A stretch of DNA of 64,000 nucleotides from Diabrotica undecimpunctata (lineage: Eukaryota > Arthropoda > Insecta > Coleoptera > Chrysomelidae). How positions within the stretch are numbered: position 1 is the stretch's first letter; every line of letters starts with the position of its first letter. Location of the stretch: positions 117,811,343 through 117,875,342 of the forward strand of contig NC_092811.1 of NCBI RefSeq assembly GCF_040954645.1, read 5' to 3'. The position numbers were made by a program, and so were the translations under genes. Positions 32,410 through 41,870 of this stretch are shown here, in pieces. Under the pieces are notes generated by a model. The model searched no databases. It was not told the origin of the DNA and was given only the letters and a program-made list of their open reading frames with translations.

Positions 32410-33830
32410 ATGTTGTACCGTCTGGTTACAACAACTCATGAAAGAAGCTTTGTCAGATGATGCACTTGGAATATGATGATAATGGTGATGACAATGAGGA
32501 AGACTGTTTAGAAGAAAGACACAAGGACTCGATAAGCGAACAGGAGTTTGTCGAAAATGTTCCAGAAATTGACAAGGATTGACACAAGACATTGTGGAGA
32601 AATTAAAAACCAAAAATATAACTACCACTAAATCAAAGAAAAATATTGACAGTCCATGTTATACTGGTAAAGATAAAGTGACGTCATGAAAGAAACACTG
32701 TACACCAATGAATTTACGAAGATATAAGGCAAAATCAAAAAAATTGTTACACAATTACCGGGACCAAAATGGGTTACCCGCAATTTGACCAACCCTGTAG
32801 AAATCCGGAAAAAGTTTTTTGACGACTCTTTTATCAATACAATTTATACCTATACTACCTAAATTTGCTCAAGGACAATATGCCGGAGAAACTTATACGA
32901 GGCCTAGTGATGACTTAGAAGTGGAAGCATTGGTTGGTTTATTGTACTTAACTGGAGTTAAAAACAATTAACAGATAGAATTGTGATGAAATTTTTGGTA
33001 CTACCAGTGATTCACCAGAGTTGTTTCGTTTGACCATGTCACAACAACGTTCCCTTTTTCTCCTCCGACATCTACACAAGAAATCAGAAAATCTGTAGCC
33101 AAGCCGTGATAAACTAGCTCCAATTCGAGATGTGTTTTGAAAAGTGAATGAAAACTGCATGAATAATTTCAATTTATCTCAATACATGACCATGACCAGA
33201 TGTTAGTAGCGTATTAAGATATTCTCCCTAGCAGATGTCGAAATGTTTTATACCACTAATTCCTCCTCTGTATCTTCTTGTATTGCCTATCCATTTCGGA
33301 TGTTGGCGACCATAATGGCAATCTGTATTTTGTAAACTGCGGCTCTGAAAAGATTTGTGGTTATTGTGTTGAACCACGTACGTAAATTTTTCAGCTAGGA
33401 AATCCTTTGCCTTCCTGTTCCTCCTTTTCCTTCTACTTTTCCTTGAAGAATTAGATGCAGCAACCCATATCTTTCGCTGTTCCTCATGATGTGACCAATC
33501 AAAAATAAAATATCGCAACAGAAGTTTTTGACAGAACTATCCATAGGTTTCGTTAAAAAAACATGCGATAAGAAGTCAGCAGATCAACACATACCACGTC
33601 CCATCCAAAAAAGAATACAAGAAATATGGAAGCTACCTACAAAAACGCATCGGAGACATCAGGAGTTGCCACAAGTTGGCCGTTGCCAAATTTGCACCTC
33701 TAAATAAAATAGGAAATCAAAATATAGCTGAAAAATGTGTACTCTGTCTCGAACATGTTACCTCTGCTTGTAGCCAATCCTTTGAGGGGAGTCTAGACTA
33801 CGACTTTTGTAATTTTAAGTCATTTTTTTT
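32410..33830 (+). pseudogene. piggyBac-like transposase, interrupted and decayed
   Basis: Acidic N-terminus KEALSDDALEYDDNGDDNEE; EVEALVGLLYLTGVK-like sequence near 32915; GTTSDSPELFRLTMSQQRSL with FLLRHL; DKLAPIRDVF; NCMNNFNLSQYMTM; and KIFSLADVEMFYTTN near 33220-33258. These follow the conserved order of the piggyBac transposase core. The DDD region that should come next is missing: an RT-D insertion occupies 33259-33491. The gene then resumes with FLTELSIGFVKK, HIPRPIQKRIQEI and a C-terminal cysteine-rich finger (GRCQICTSK, KMCTL). Many stops and frameshifts are present. Terminal repeats were not identified. Confidence 0.75.
33259..33491 (-). pseudogene. RT-D LINE 3' end inserted in the piggyBac relic
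   Basis: The minus strand encodes HIMRN, LLHLILQGKVEGKGGTGRQR, then LKNLRTWFNTITTNLFRAAV and IAIMVANIRNG, in overlapping frames. This is the RT-D C-terminus seen also at 62450-62600. The tail is the GAGGAGG/AAGAAGA end near 33259-33280. It splits the piggyBac transposase after FYTTN. Confidence 0.75.
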
Positions 33831-34009
33831 TATTTGCATAAGGAATGTATGTTTTATTTTTATTAACAATTAAGCAATTACTTGCTCTATTACTTTTTTG
33901 AGTTTTTTGTTTAAACATTTTTGTAAAGTACTATATCTAAGCCCTTTATTAAGTACAATTATTTAAAAAATGTGTGTTTATAAGAATATATAAAGCGATA
34001 TGTCTCTAC

Positions 34010-34440
34010 CGGTCCAACAGACCGAGGTCATCCGTAATGAAAATTTCATACGTCACCGCTGGATGGTTAATACTTTTCCTAATTGTCTTATAAAGTTCTG
34101 TGTATTGTTTTCTCTGTATGTTGCCACTCAGTTTCATTTTCCTTTCTTATTTTAGCATTATTTTGGTTTGATTAGACTGTCTCCTATATACATTTTGTTG
34201 TCGCAGGGCTACGATTTCTTTGGCACTATCAAGGATAATTTTCATTAATTGAAAGCTGTCGATTTGGTCATGTAATCTTTCATCAATTTTCTTTAGAAGT
34301 GATTTGAGTTTTCTTTTAGATTGTTAATACTTATACCAGTTACTGTTAATTTTGTGATTAGTTTTATTCTTTCTAGTTTTAGATCAAGAACATTTTTTTC
34401 TTCGATTAGTCTATAGTCTTTACCTGTTTGAAATTTATTT
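34010..34440 (-). pseudogene. RT-C LINE linker region, minus strand
   Basis: The minus strand carries LERIKLITKLTVTGISINNL with KENSNHF, KIDERLHDQIDSFQLMKI and KMKLSGNIQRKQYTELYKTI with RKSI. The last is the linker signature of RT-C-type LINEs (..Y.ELNKTIRKKI). The first part is nearly the same nucleotide sequence as 23720-23810 on the plus strand. It ends head-to-head with the plus-strand RT-C copy at 34460. Confidence 0.6.
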
Positions 34441-34459
34441 ATTACACTGACATATTTTA

Positions 34460-36437
34460 TTGTCCGTATTTGTATTAAGACAAATCACAGAAAAGGTCAT
34501 CGAGTACAATAAACCAGCATATCCATGTTTTATAGACCTGACAAAGGCTTTCGATCGCCTCCAAATCGAAGACGTCTTACACCTATTGTACAAAAGAAAC
34601 ATACCAATCAATATTATACAAACCATCGAAAACATCTACTTCCATAATAGAATACAGGCAAAGATAAATGGAAAACTAACACAGTGTATACCAGTATAAA
34701 GCGGAGCCAGACATTGTGACTCGTTAAGCCCACTTCTCTGTAATATAATACTGGACGAAATAATACAAGCAGTACGTTAAGGTCATGATTACAGAATGGG
34801 GAACAAACTTACTTACTTTATCGTGTCTGGACACGTCATTCATAAAATTTCGGGCCAGTATCGAACTACGTCGGTTCCATCTTTGTTGGCGAGCCACAAA
34901 TCTTCAAGAGTACATAGATGAGGACACTTTCTGCATGTAAGAAGATGTTCCATATTCTGTGTTTCTCCACGGTCACAGTTCACATCATCTTGGTCTATTT
35001 TTCCCCATTTTTCCATGTTTGATTTTACTGCAGCGACCCCGGTTCTTATCATATTCATAGTTTTCTACGTTTTAAAGTCTGTTTAATTTTCTCTACCTGC
35101 TCTGCAACGCCTCTGCGTGTTGAGGGTTCTGCAAAAACCCGCTGCTTTATATAGATTTGAGAGTGGCGTTGATTCATGCACCCCGTTCCTATCCTGTATG
35201 TCTCATTTAGTGCAGTATCAACTTGTTTGGTGTGGGTAGATTTGTTCCAAACAGGGCATGCATATTCAGCCGTTGAGAAACACAGTGCCTTTGCCGTTGT
35301 TCTTAAAAAGCCAGGACGTGTACCCTTTTTACTTCATGTTCTGAGCATGCTGTTCCTAGTTGTTAGTTTCCCTCTCGATTTTATACAATGTTGTCTGTAG
35401 GTGAGGGGCCGGTCCAGAGTTACTTCAAAATATATAGGTTGGTTTGTGTGTTCTAATGTATTACCATTCCACGCAATTTGGAGTTTTGGCTTGGCTTCCT
35501 TTGCGCGAAGGTGGAAAGCGCAGACTTGGGTTTTATTTAGAGCGATTGGGTCTCAGGGAATTCTGCAGGTAGTACGCTGTCATTATTTTTAAGGCAGTTT
35601 TGAGTTTCTCCTCCACTTCTTCAAAACTATTTCCTCAAGCACATATTACATAGAGGAAGTGTTTGGTTTCGGTCGGCGTAGGTTGGTCGTGTGTGTATAT
35701 ATATTGAAGAGCATTGGGAAACAAAGAAATCCAAATATTATGTTATGCAGACAACGCCGCATTAATCGTCGGGGCAGAAGACGAGCTCCAAAGATTAACA
35801 CGCATCTTCAATACAACACAAGCAAGAAAAACAATATGATAATATCAGCAGAAAAAATCGAATTCATGGCAACATGAAAATACTTACTATGATGTAAAAT
35901 CAAAATTTCTGTGAAAATAATAAAGCAGGAAGGTTTAGATATCTAGGAGTATATATAACTAGTTATGGAGATGTTGAAGAAGAATTATGACAACAAAGCC
36001 TAAAAGGAAATAAAGCGGCGGGATCTCTTAATGACACAATCTGGAAGAACAATCACCTAAGACAAGACACAAAAACAAGAATCTATAAAGCAGCAATTAG
36101 ACCTTTATTAACATACACGGCGGAGACAAGAACTGACGCATCTAAAACGAGACGACTACTAGACACAACACAGATGAAAATACTCCGATGAATAACAGGG
36201 AAAAATCTGTTAGATAGGGAAGGAAGCGAAAACATAAGAAGAGCATGCAATATAGAAGACATAAATGGATGGGTGACAAATCGGAAACAGGAGTGGAACG
36301 AACACATTTATAGAATCGCAATGGATATGATAGTACGAATAGCACGAGATAAGTCATCAAATAGACGAAGAAGTATTGGCAGACCAAGAAAAAGATGGAG
36401 CGATAATTTAAATAATTAAGGAGGCTAATATTGAAGA
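34460..36437 (+). pseudogene. RT-C LINE RT gene, split by a Jockey-like insertion
   Basis: Left part: RQITEKVIEYNKPAYPCFID, LTKAFDRLQIEDVLHLLYKR (motif A), NGKLTQCIPV, stop, SGARHCDSLSPLLCNIIL (motif B) and HDYRMGNK at 34805. After the insertion it continues with NKEIQILCYADNAALIVGAE (YADD mutated to YADN), ISAEKIEFMAT, RYLGVYITSYGDVEEEL, DTIWKNNHLRQDTKTRIYKA, AIRPLLTYTAETRTDASKTR, GKNLLDREGSENIRRACNIE and RRRSIGRPRKRWSDNLNN. A few stops (for example TAA at 34699, TGA near 36190) and frame changes show it is inactive. Its 3' tail is separated by the RT-A insertion and continues at 38358-38420. The endonuclease is absent. Confidence 0.85.
34806..35710 (-). pseudogene. Jockey/CR1-like LINE C-terminal part inserted in RT-C
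   Basis: The minus strand begins near 35700 with THDQPTPTETKHFLY (the catalytic FLYADD is mutated to FLYVIC). It continues with GNSFEEVEEKLKTALKIMTA, LRPNPSK-like and AFHL..KEAS..L pieces, HTNQPIYF, LTYRQHC-like sequence, AEYACPVWNKSTHTKQVD, ALNETYRIVTGC-like sequence, MNMIRTGVAAVKSNMEKWGK and EHLLTCRKCPHLCTLEDLW, ending near 34840. This is the YADD-to-C-terminus portion of a Jockey-superfamily RT. TGGGGAACAAA (left) and TGGGAAACAAA (right) flank it as a probable 11-bp target duplication. Frameshifts are present. Confidence 0.8.
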
Positions 36438-38341
36438 CACAGAAAAAAAATGAAGCCTATGCAAAAATTCTTACCCGCCGAACTAGAACAAGTATAGAGA
36501 ATTACCAGACAAAGAGAAGAGAAGAAAAGAAAATACACAGAATGAAGAAACGAAACCACTTAAAAAAGGAACTTCAATATATAGAAAACCTTAACAGAGA
36601 GAAAGAATTCAGAACATTCTATAAGAAAGTTAACATCAACAGAAAAGAATTTAAGGCAAACACAAATCAATGTAGAAGTTTAAATGGCGATCTCTTAACA
36701 ACAAGAACAGACGTACTAAACCGATGGACGGAATATTTTAACCAGATACTTAATATAGAGGAAGAAGAAAACCCGGAAGACGAAAGCTGCGAGGTAAGCG
36801 GAGCAGACGAGAGGGAGGAGGATCCACCAACGATCCTGGAAGTTAAAGACGCTGTAAACAAACTAGCCAGAAACAAATCACCCGGAATAGATAATCTCCC
36901 AGCGGAATTATATAAAGAAGGTGGCCACGATATCATAATAGCCCTACAGCAACTTATAAAAGAAATATGGATACAGAAGTCCCTTCCCAATGATTGGAAT
37001 ATTGGAATACTTTGCACCATACACAAAAAGGGTGATATCTTTGAATGCTCTAACTATCGAGGAATTACGCTCCTAAATGCAGCGTATAAAATATTCTCCA
37101 ATATACTATGCCATCGTATGGCACCATATGCAGAGCGAATAATAGGACAATACCAGGCTGGTTTCAGAGGTGGTAAATCAACAATTCATCAGATTTCAAC
37201 CCTAAGACAAATTCTAGAGAAAACACTGGAATACGGTGTAGACACGCACCACATATTTATAGACTACAAGGCAGCCTACGACACTGTAAATAGAAGAGAA
37301 TTGTTTAGAGCAATGATAGACCTAGGAGTACCAAATCAGTTGGTAAGTTTAACCAAACTAACCCTTGAAAAAGTTGAATGCAAAGTACGAATCCAGGGGG
37401 AACTCTCTGAACCTTTTAAAACAAATAACGGGCTACGTCAGGGAGACCCACCCTCCTGTATACTATTCAATCTAGCTCTGGAAAAAGTAATACGTACGTC
37501 ACAAATCACAACTACCGGTTCAATATATAACAAATCTGTGCAAATCTTAGCATATGCTGATGATATCAATATTGTTGGGAGAACGGAAAACGCAGCACGA
37601 GAGACGTACGTAGCATTAAAGGAAGCGGCTACAAAAATGGGTTTAATAATAAACACCAACAAAACAAAATACATGAAAATAGGTACGCAACCACAAACAC
37701 TACGGCCACTTGTTATAGAAAATGACGTCATTGAAGCAGTTAACGAATTTGTATACCTGGGAACGCTCGTCAATACTGAAAATGACACTACCGCAGAGAT
37801 AAACCGCAGAATTTGCACGGCTAATAGATGCTATTTTGGGCTTAATCTCCTTTTTAAATCTACAGTTATATCAAGAAATACAAAAGTAAAACTCTACAAA
37901 ACAATAATACGCCCAGTCCTAACATATGGTTCAGAAACCTGGACTTTAACAAAAAGCAATGAAAATATGTTAGGATGTTTCGAAAGAAAAATACTAAGGC
38001 GCATCTATGGAGCGGTAAAGGAAAATGGTGTCTGGAGAAGACGATACAACTTCGAACTCTATAGGATATACCAGGAACCAGATATCGTAAAACACATAAA
38101 GATAGGACGTCTGAGGTGGGTAGGCCATGTAATGCGGATGGAGCAAACCGACCCAGCTAGAAAAACGCTCCTTGATAGACCTATTGGTCAAAGAAGAAGA
38201 GGAAGACCCAGAACAAGATTCCTAGATAACATCGATGAAGACATGAGAAATATGGAAATACGTGCTTGGCGGAGGAAGGCGATGGATAGGGACGACTGGA
38301 GAAAAATTCTTGGGGAGGCTAGGACCCACACAGGGTTGTAA
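36431..38341 (+). CDS. RT-A reverse transcriptase, open 636-codon frame
   Basis: An uninterrupted frame encodes linker, RT and C-terminal region of an RTE-like LINE. In order: basic linker with REFRTFYKKV-type sequence, LNRWTEYFNQILN, LARNKSPGIDNLPAELYKEG, CSNYRGITLLNAAYKIF, YAERIIGQYQAGFRGGKSTI, HHIFIDYKAAYDTVNR (motif A), GLRQGDPPSCILFNLALEKV (motif B), LAYADDINIVGR (YADD at 37553-37564, intact), TNKTKYMKIG, FVYLGTLVNTE, IIRPVLTYGSETWTL, CFERKILRRIYG, HIKIGRLRWVGHVMRMEQ and GRPRTRFLDNIDEDMRN. There is no ATG until 36542, because the copy is 5'-truncated and lacks the AP endonuclease; the first codons are a fortuitous read-in from the target. It is probably a recent but non-autonomous insertion. 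Transcription is unsupported. Confidence 0.9.
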   Translation: MKTQKKNEAYAKILTRRTRTSIENYQTKRREEKKIHRMKKRNHLKKELQYIENLNREKEFRTFYKKVNINRKEFKANTNQCRSLNGDLLTTRTDVLNRWTEYFNQILNIEEEENPEDESCEVSGADEREEDPPTILEVKDAVNKLARNKSPGIDNLPAELYKEGGHDIIIALQQLIKEIWIQKSLPNDWNIGILCTIHKKGDIFECSNYRGITLLNAAYKIFSNILCHRMAPYAERIIGQYQAGFRGGKSTIHQISTLRQILEKTLEYGVDTHHIFIDYKAAYDTVNRRELFRAMIDLGVPNQLVSLTKLTLEKVECKVRIQGELSEPFKTNNGLRQGDPPSCILFNLALEKVIRTSQITTTGSIYNKSVQILAYADDINIVGRTENAARETYVALKEAATKMGLIINTNKTKYMKIGTQPQTLRPLVIENDVIEAVNEFVYLGTLVNTENDTTAEINRRICTANRCYFGLNLLFKSTVISRNTKVKLYKTIIRPVLTYGSETWTLTKSNENMLGCFERKILRRIYGAVKENGVWRRRYNFELYRIYQEPDIVKHIKIGRLRWVGHVMRMEQTDPARKTLLDRPIGQRRRGRPRTRFLDNIDEDMRNMEIRAWRRKAMDRDDWRKILGEARTHTGL

Positions 38342-38357
38342 AGCCAAAATGATGATG
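36438..38357 (+). mobile_element. RT-A LINE insertion with perfect 11-bp target duplication
   Basis: The insertion lies between identical AATATTGAAGA sequences at 36427-36437 and 38358-38368. The left flank is the RT-C 3' UTR; the right flank continues the same RT-C tail (ACAGACTTCAAAGCCTACAT, then AAG repeats). The element is 1,920 bp, 5'-truncated, and ends in an ATGATGATG tail after GGTTGTAAAGCCAAA. Perfect duplication and an open frame mark it as one of the youngest insertions here. Confidence 0.85.
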
Positions 38358-38420
38358 AATATTGAAGAAGAAACAGACTTCAAAGCCTACATACAAGAAG
38401 GAAGAAGAAGAAGAAGAACA
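38358..38420 (+). pseudogene. Displaced 3' tail of the RT-C copy
   Basis: AATATTGAAGAAGAAACAGA followed by a CAAAGCCTACATACAAGAAG stretch and AAGAAGAAGAAG is the terminus expected after RT-C position 36437. It matches the style of the minus-strand RT-C end at 13166-13200. It is separated from its gene by the RT-A insertion. Confidence 0.7.
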
Positions 38421-39236
38421 TTATTTTATTGTAGCAATATTTTTGTTTATCATATATAAATACTAGTATTAATTTTAAAATGTTTTAAATCTTGCATTAC
38501 TTGAGAAAAACAACTGTATGTGGAGAAAATTATATTCTTACATACTTATTGTGCATATTCCACGCCAAATCATCATAAAAATAGATCTGTATCACGAAGT
38601 ATAGTATATATATTTAGTTGAGTTCTCCCTTAAGTTTTAATATTGTGCAACAACAACCCAAGGCAAAGAAACTTTCTATATAACGACCGCACCTTAAAGC
38701 TTTTGGCTACGGGTAAAATATATAACGGATTCGAAAATTTTTAACATAAATGCGATATATTTTATGGTGATTGAACTCGTTTTCAATTCCCAGTTACAGC
38801 GATTTTAAAGATTTCAATAATTATATGTAATTCTTTATACGGGGTATATGAGAATAAGTACGTTACGTGCGGGTTTTTGGACTGTCTCTTAAATATGATA
38901 AATAAAAATAAATTAATGTAAAAGAGCACTGTAATAATTATACTTGTATGTTTTGTTACACTTACGAGAAATATTACACAAGTGTTTATACATGACAATA
39001 AAAAAGCATTAAATAGTCGCATCGATAGTCGTTATTTATTAAAATTGTTGTTATACAATTTAAATATGTATCAGACAGGGTGAGAGAATAAGTATCTACG
39101 GGAAAGACTGCATCACCCTTAGAAAAGGAGGGGGGACGCGTAATCGTATGGAATTAACTGAAGCCTAAATTGGCACCAACCGGCACCAGAAAAGTTGCCA
39201 GGTCATATTGTATTTGTTCAGTAGATAGGGAACAAT

Positions 39237-39238
<2 letters not shown>
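38421..39238. other. Non-coding stretch
   Basis: AT-rich. An ACAGGGTGAG motif occurs near 39074. No gene recognised. Confidence 0.35.

Positions 39239-39296
<58 letters not shown>
39239..39296. repeat. (TA)n microsatellite
   Basis: TA array directly joined to the AAG-type tail of a minus-strand LINE end at 39297. Confidence 0.95.
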
Positions 39297-39298
<2 letters not shown>

Positions 39299-39388
39299 CT
39301 TCTTCTTTGTGTGCCGTGCTTGTATTCAAGCGTTGGCTATCGTCATATTGACAAGCTGATGAAATGATTCTCGGTCGGCAGCTAAAAG
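39297..39388 (-). pseudogene. Short LINE 3' end, RT-D-like
   Basis: The minus strand gives AADRESFHQLVNMTIANA, then a stop and GGCACACAAAGAAGAAG, as in RT-D termini. The AAGAAGAAG tail continues straight into (AT)n. About 90 bp survive. Confidence 0.5.
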
Positions 39389-40566
39389 GGAACAGGCAGG
39401 ATTCCGAAAAAGTTACGGAACAAATGACCATCTGCAAAGTATAAAAACCCGAATAGAGAAAGCAGTGGAATACAATAAACCTCTAGTTCTAATATTTATC
39501 GATTTTCACAAAGCCTGTGACACAGTTGAGCTAAGCAAAATATTACAGGCGCTTAAAGAATGCAGGCTAGATTATAGATATACTAAATTATTATACAAAA
39601 TATACCTGCAGGCAACAACCACTGTCAGATTACATACTAAGAGTAATCGCATAAAAATAGAACGGGGGGTTAGACAAGGAGACCCAATGTCACCTAAACT
39701 TTTTAATACGGTGCTAGAACATGCTTTTAAGAATTTGGATTGAATGACAAAGGGAATAAAAATAGATGGAGAATATCTAAACAACTTACGTTTCGCCGAT
39801 GATATACTTATAATAGCTGAAGATCTAGGTATGGCAAGAGAGATGTACAGGAACTCGTTGTGGCTACAGAAAGTGTAGGTTTAAATATAAATATCTCGAA
39901 AACAAAAATCATGACCAATTTGGTACCCAACCAGAACATCAGTATTGGTGGGAAAGAAATAGAACTCGTAGATAGATATAAATACCTGGGACATGAAATT
40001 ATGATTGGCAGGGATAACCAGACTCATGAACTGAAGAGAAGAATCGGCCTTGGGTGAGCAGCATTTGGAAAACTGAGAGAAACTTTTAAAAGTGAGCTGC
40101 CCACATGCCTAAAGAGAAAGGTATTTGATCAGTGCGTCCTCCCAGTCTTGACGTACGGAGCAGAAACACTTACCTTAACAAAAGCAGCAGCTACCAAACT
40201 GAGAGTCACGCAGAGAAGAATGGAGGGGTCCATGTTAGGAATAACTCTGCGAGACAGAATAACCAACGAAGACATCAGGAGAAGAACCGGAGTGACTGAC
40301 ATCATCGAGAAGATAGCCAGACTAAAATGGAGATGGGCAGGACACATGGCCAGAATGACAGATGGGCGATGGACAAAGAGATTATTGGAATGGAGGCCAA
40401 GGGAAGACAAGAGAAGCGTCGGTCGACCACCTACAAGATGGACTGACGATTTAACAAGACTCAATAAAAACTGGATGCGAGCGGCGCAAGATAGACGGGG
40501 TTGGAAACATGAGGAAGAGGCCTATGTTCAGCAGTGGACTCTTGAGGCTGGATGATGGATGATGAC
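39389..40566 (+). pseudogene. RT-H LINE reverse transcriptase, nearly complete
   Basis: Reads EQAGFRKSYGTNDHLQ, LVLIFIDFHKACDTVELSKI (motif A), RGVRQGDPMSPKLFNTVLEH (motif B), then an in-frame TGA at 39741 and LNNLRFADDILIIAEDLG (motif C intact). A one-base indel near 39850 follows, then VATESVGLNINISKTKIMTN, VDRYKYLGHEI, another TGA at 40055 replacing Trp, LPVLTYGAETLTLTKAA, LKWRWAGHMARMTDGRW, GRPPTRWTDDLTRLNKNWMR and a stop at 40553. The tail is GGATGATGGATGATGA. Only two stops and one frameshift make it moderately young. The endonuclease is absent. Confidence 0.88.
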
Positions 40567-41512
40567 GGTAACACCATAACTCAAACGCTTCTAATTTGTT
40601 AAGATTTTTTATTTTTGTTGTCCAGGTTTCACATCCATAGAACAAAGTGGACCATACGTAGCATTTCCATACTCTTAGATGTGTGGTTAACGACAGACTT
40701 CTACTGCATAATACAGAACGCCAGTTAATAAAGTTTTTTCGTGCGAGTTCTATTCTGGTCGAAATTTCCTCGTCACTTTCAACCCTGCAGTAAATCCAGC
40801 TACCCAGATATCTAAAGTGTTCCACCCTTTCCAGGATTTTGTTATCTAATCTTAGTACTGAGTCTTCGATATTAATTTTTCCGACCACCATCCATTTTGT
40901 TTTTTTTTGCGCTGATTGTTAAGCCCTTTTCAGTGCATTCGTTGTTTACAGCATTCAACAGGGTTTGAAGATCTTCTAGACTCTCTGCCATTATTGCGGT
41001 GTCATCTGCGTATCTGACGTTGTTACACCTTCGCGGCGATTATTTAACGCTATTTCAAAAACTGGTTCAGTGTAGGCATTAAACAACATCGGTGACATAA
41101 CACATCCCTGTCTGACACCACGCTTAATAGAAACTTTAGCTGAAACCTCTTGGTCCACCTTAACACAAGCGGTCTGATTGTAGTAGAGATTTTTAAGCAA
41201 TCTAAGGTCATACGTGTCCAGACCAACTGAGTCTAAGCATTGAAATAATAATGTATGTGATACTTTATCAAAGGCTTTTTCGAAATCTATAAAACATACG
41301 TAAATATTTTTCCTAAACTCAATGCTCTTTTGTAAGAGTATTCGCATGCAAAAAAGAGCTTCTCGAGTCCCATACCGTTTCGGAAACCAAACTGCTCATC
41401 ACCAGTTATCCCCTCACAAAGTTTATATATGCGACAATGCAATATTTTCATAAAAATTTCGATCGTGTGACTCATTAAACTGATAAGTTGATAGTCGCTA
41501 CACTGTCATATA
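40567..41512 (-). pseudogene. RT-D-like LINE reverse transcriptase
   Basis: The minus strand gives SDYQLISLMSHTIEIFMKIL, EQFGFRNGMG, NIYVCFIDFEKAFDKV (motif A), SIKRGVRQGCVMSPMLFNAY (motif B) and a frame-shifted VRYADDTAIMAESLEDLQ (YADD intact in another frame). After an A-run slip come KWMVVGKINIEDSVLRL, HFRYLGSWIYCRVESDEEIS, VWKCYVWSTLFYGCETW and NKLEAFELWCYR, where it stops against the RT-H tail. At least three one-base indels. The 5' truncation point abuts the (TA)n array at 41517. The usual RT-D tail is lost. Confidence 0.85.
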
Positions 41513-41514
41513 TA

Positions 41515-41516
<2 letters not shown>

Positions 41517-41605
<89 letters not shown>
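41517..41605. repeat. (TA)n microsatellite
   Basis: TA array of about 89 bp at the 5' truncation point of the minus-strand RT-D-like copy. Confidence 0.95.
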
Positions 41606-41607
<2 letters not shown>

Positions 41608-41870
41608 ATATATATATTTTTTTAAATTTAAAATCAAACACTGATATAATGATCACTTTTGAACATAATTTTATCGTCACATATTTTTTAGTAGGTCGAT
41701 ATAGTGTTTCAATAAATCAGTAAATTGAAGTTTAAATTAGTAGATCTACTGAAAAATCAGTAGACCTCGTAACCCTAAGAGAGGTAGTAATGGGCAACGT
41801 ACAGTCATAAAACATGGCGGTCATATCGAAACTGGCTTCACTTTTCGAAAGTTTATCAAATTATCAGAAC

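Noticed and set aside
33228..33518. 96-codon minus-strand frame rich in Arg/Lys as a possible nuclear protein
   Set aside because: It is an out-of-frame reading of the RT-D 3' end inserted in the piggyBac relic.
36667..37026. Antisense open frames of 119 and 126 codons opposite the RT-A gene
   Set aside because: Shadows of a real coding frame on the other strand with no family features.
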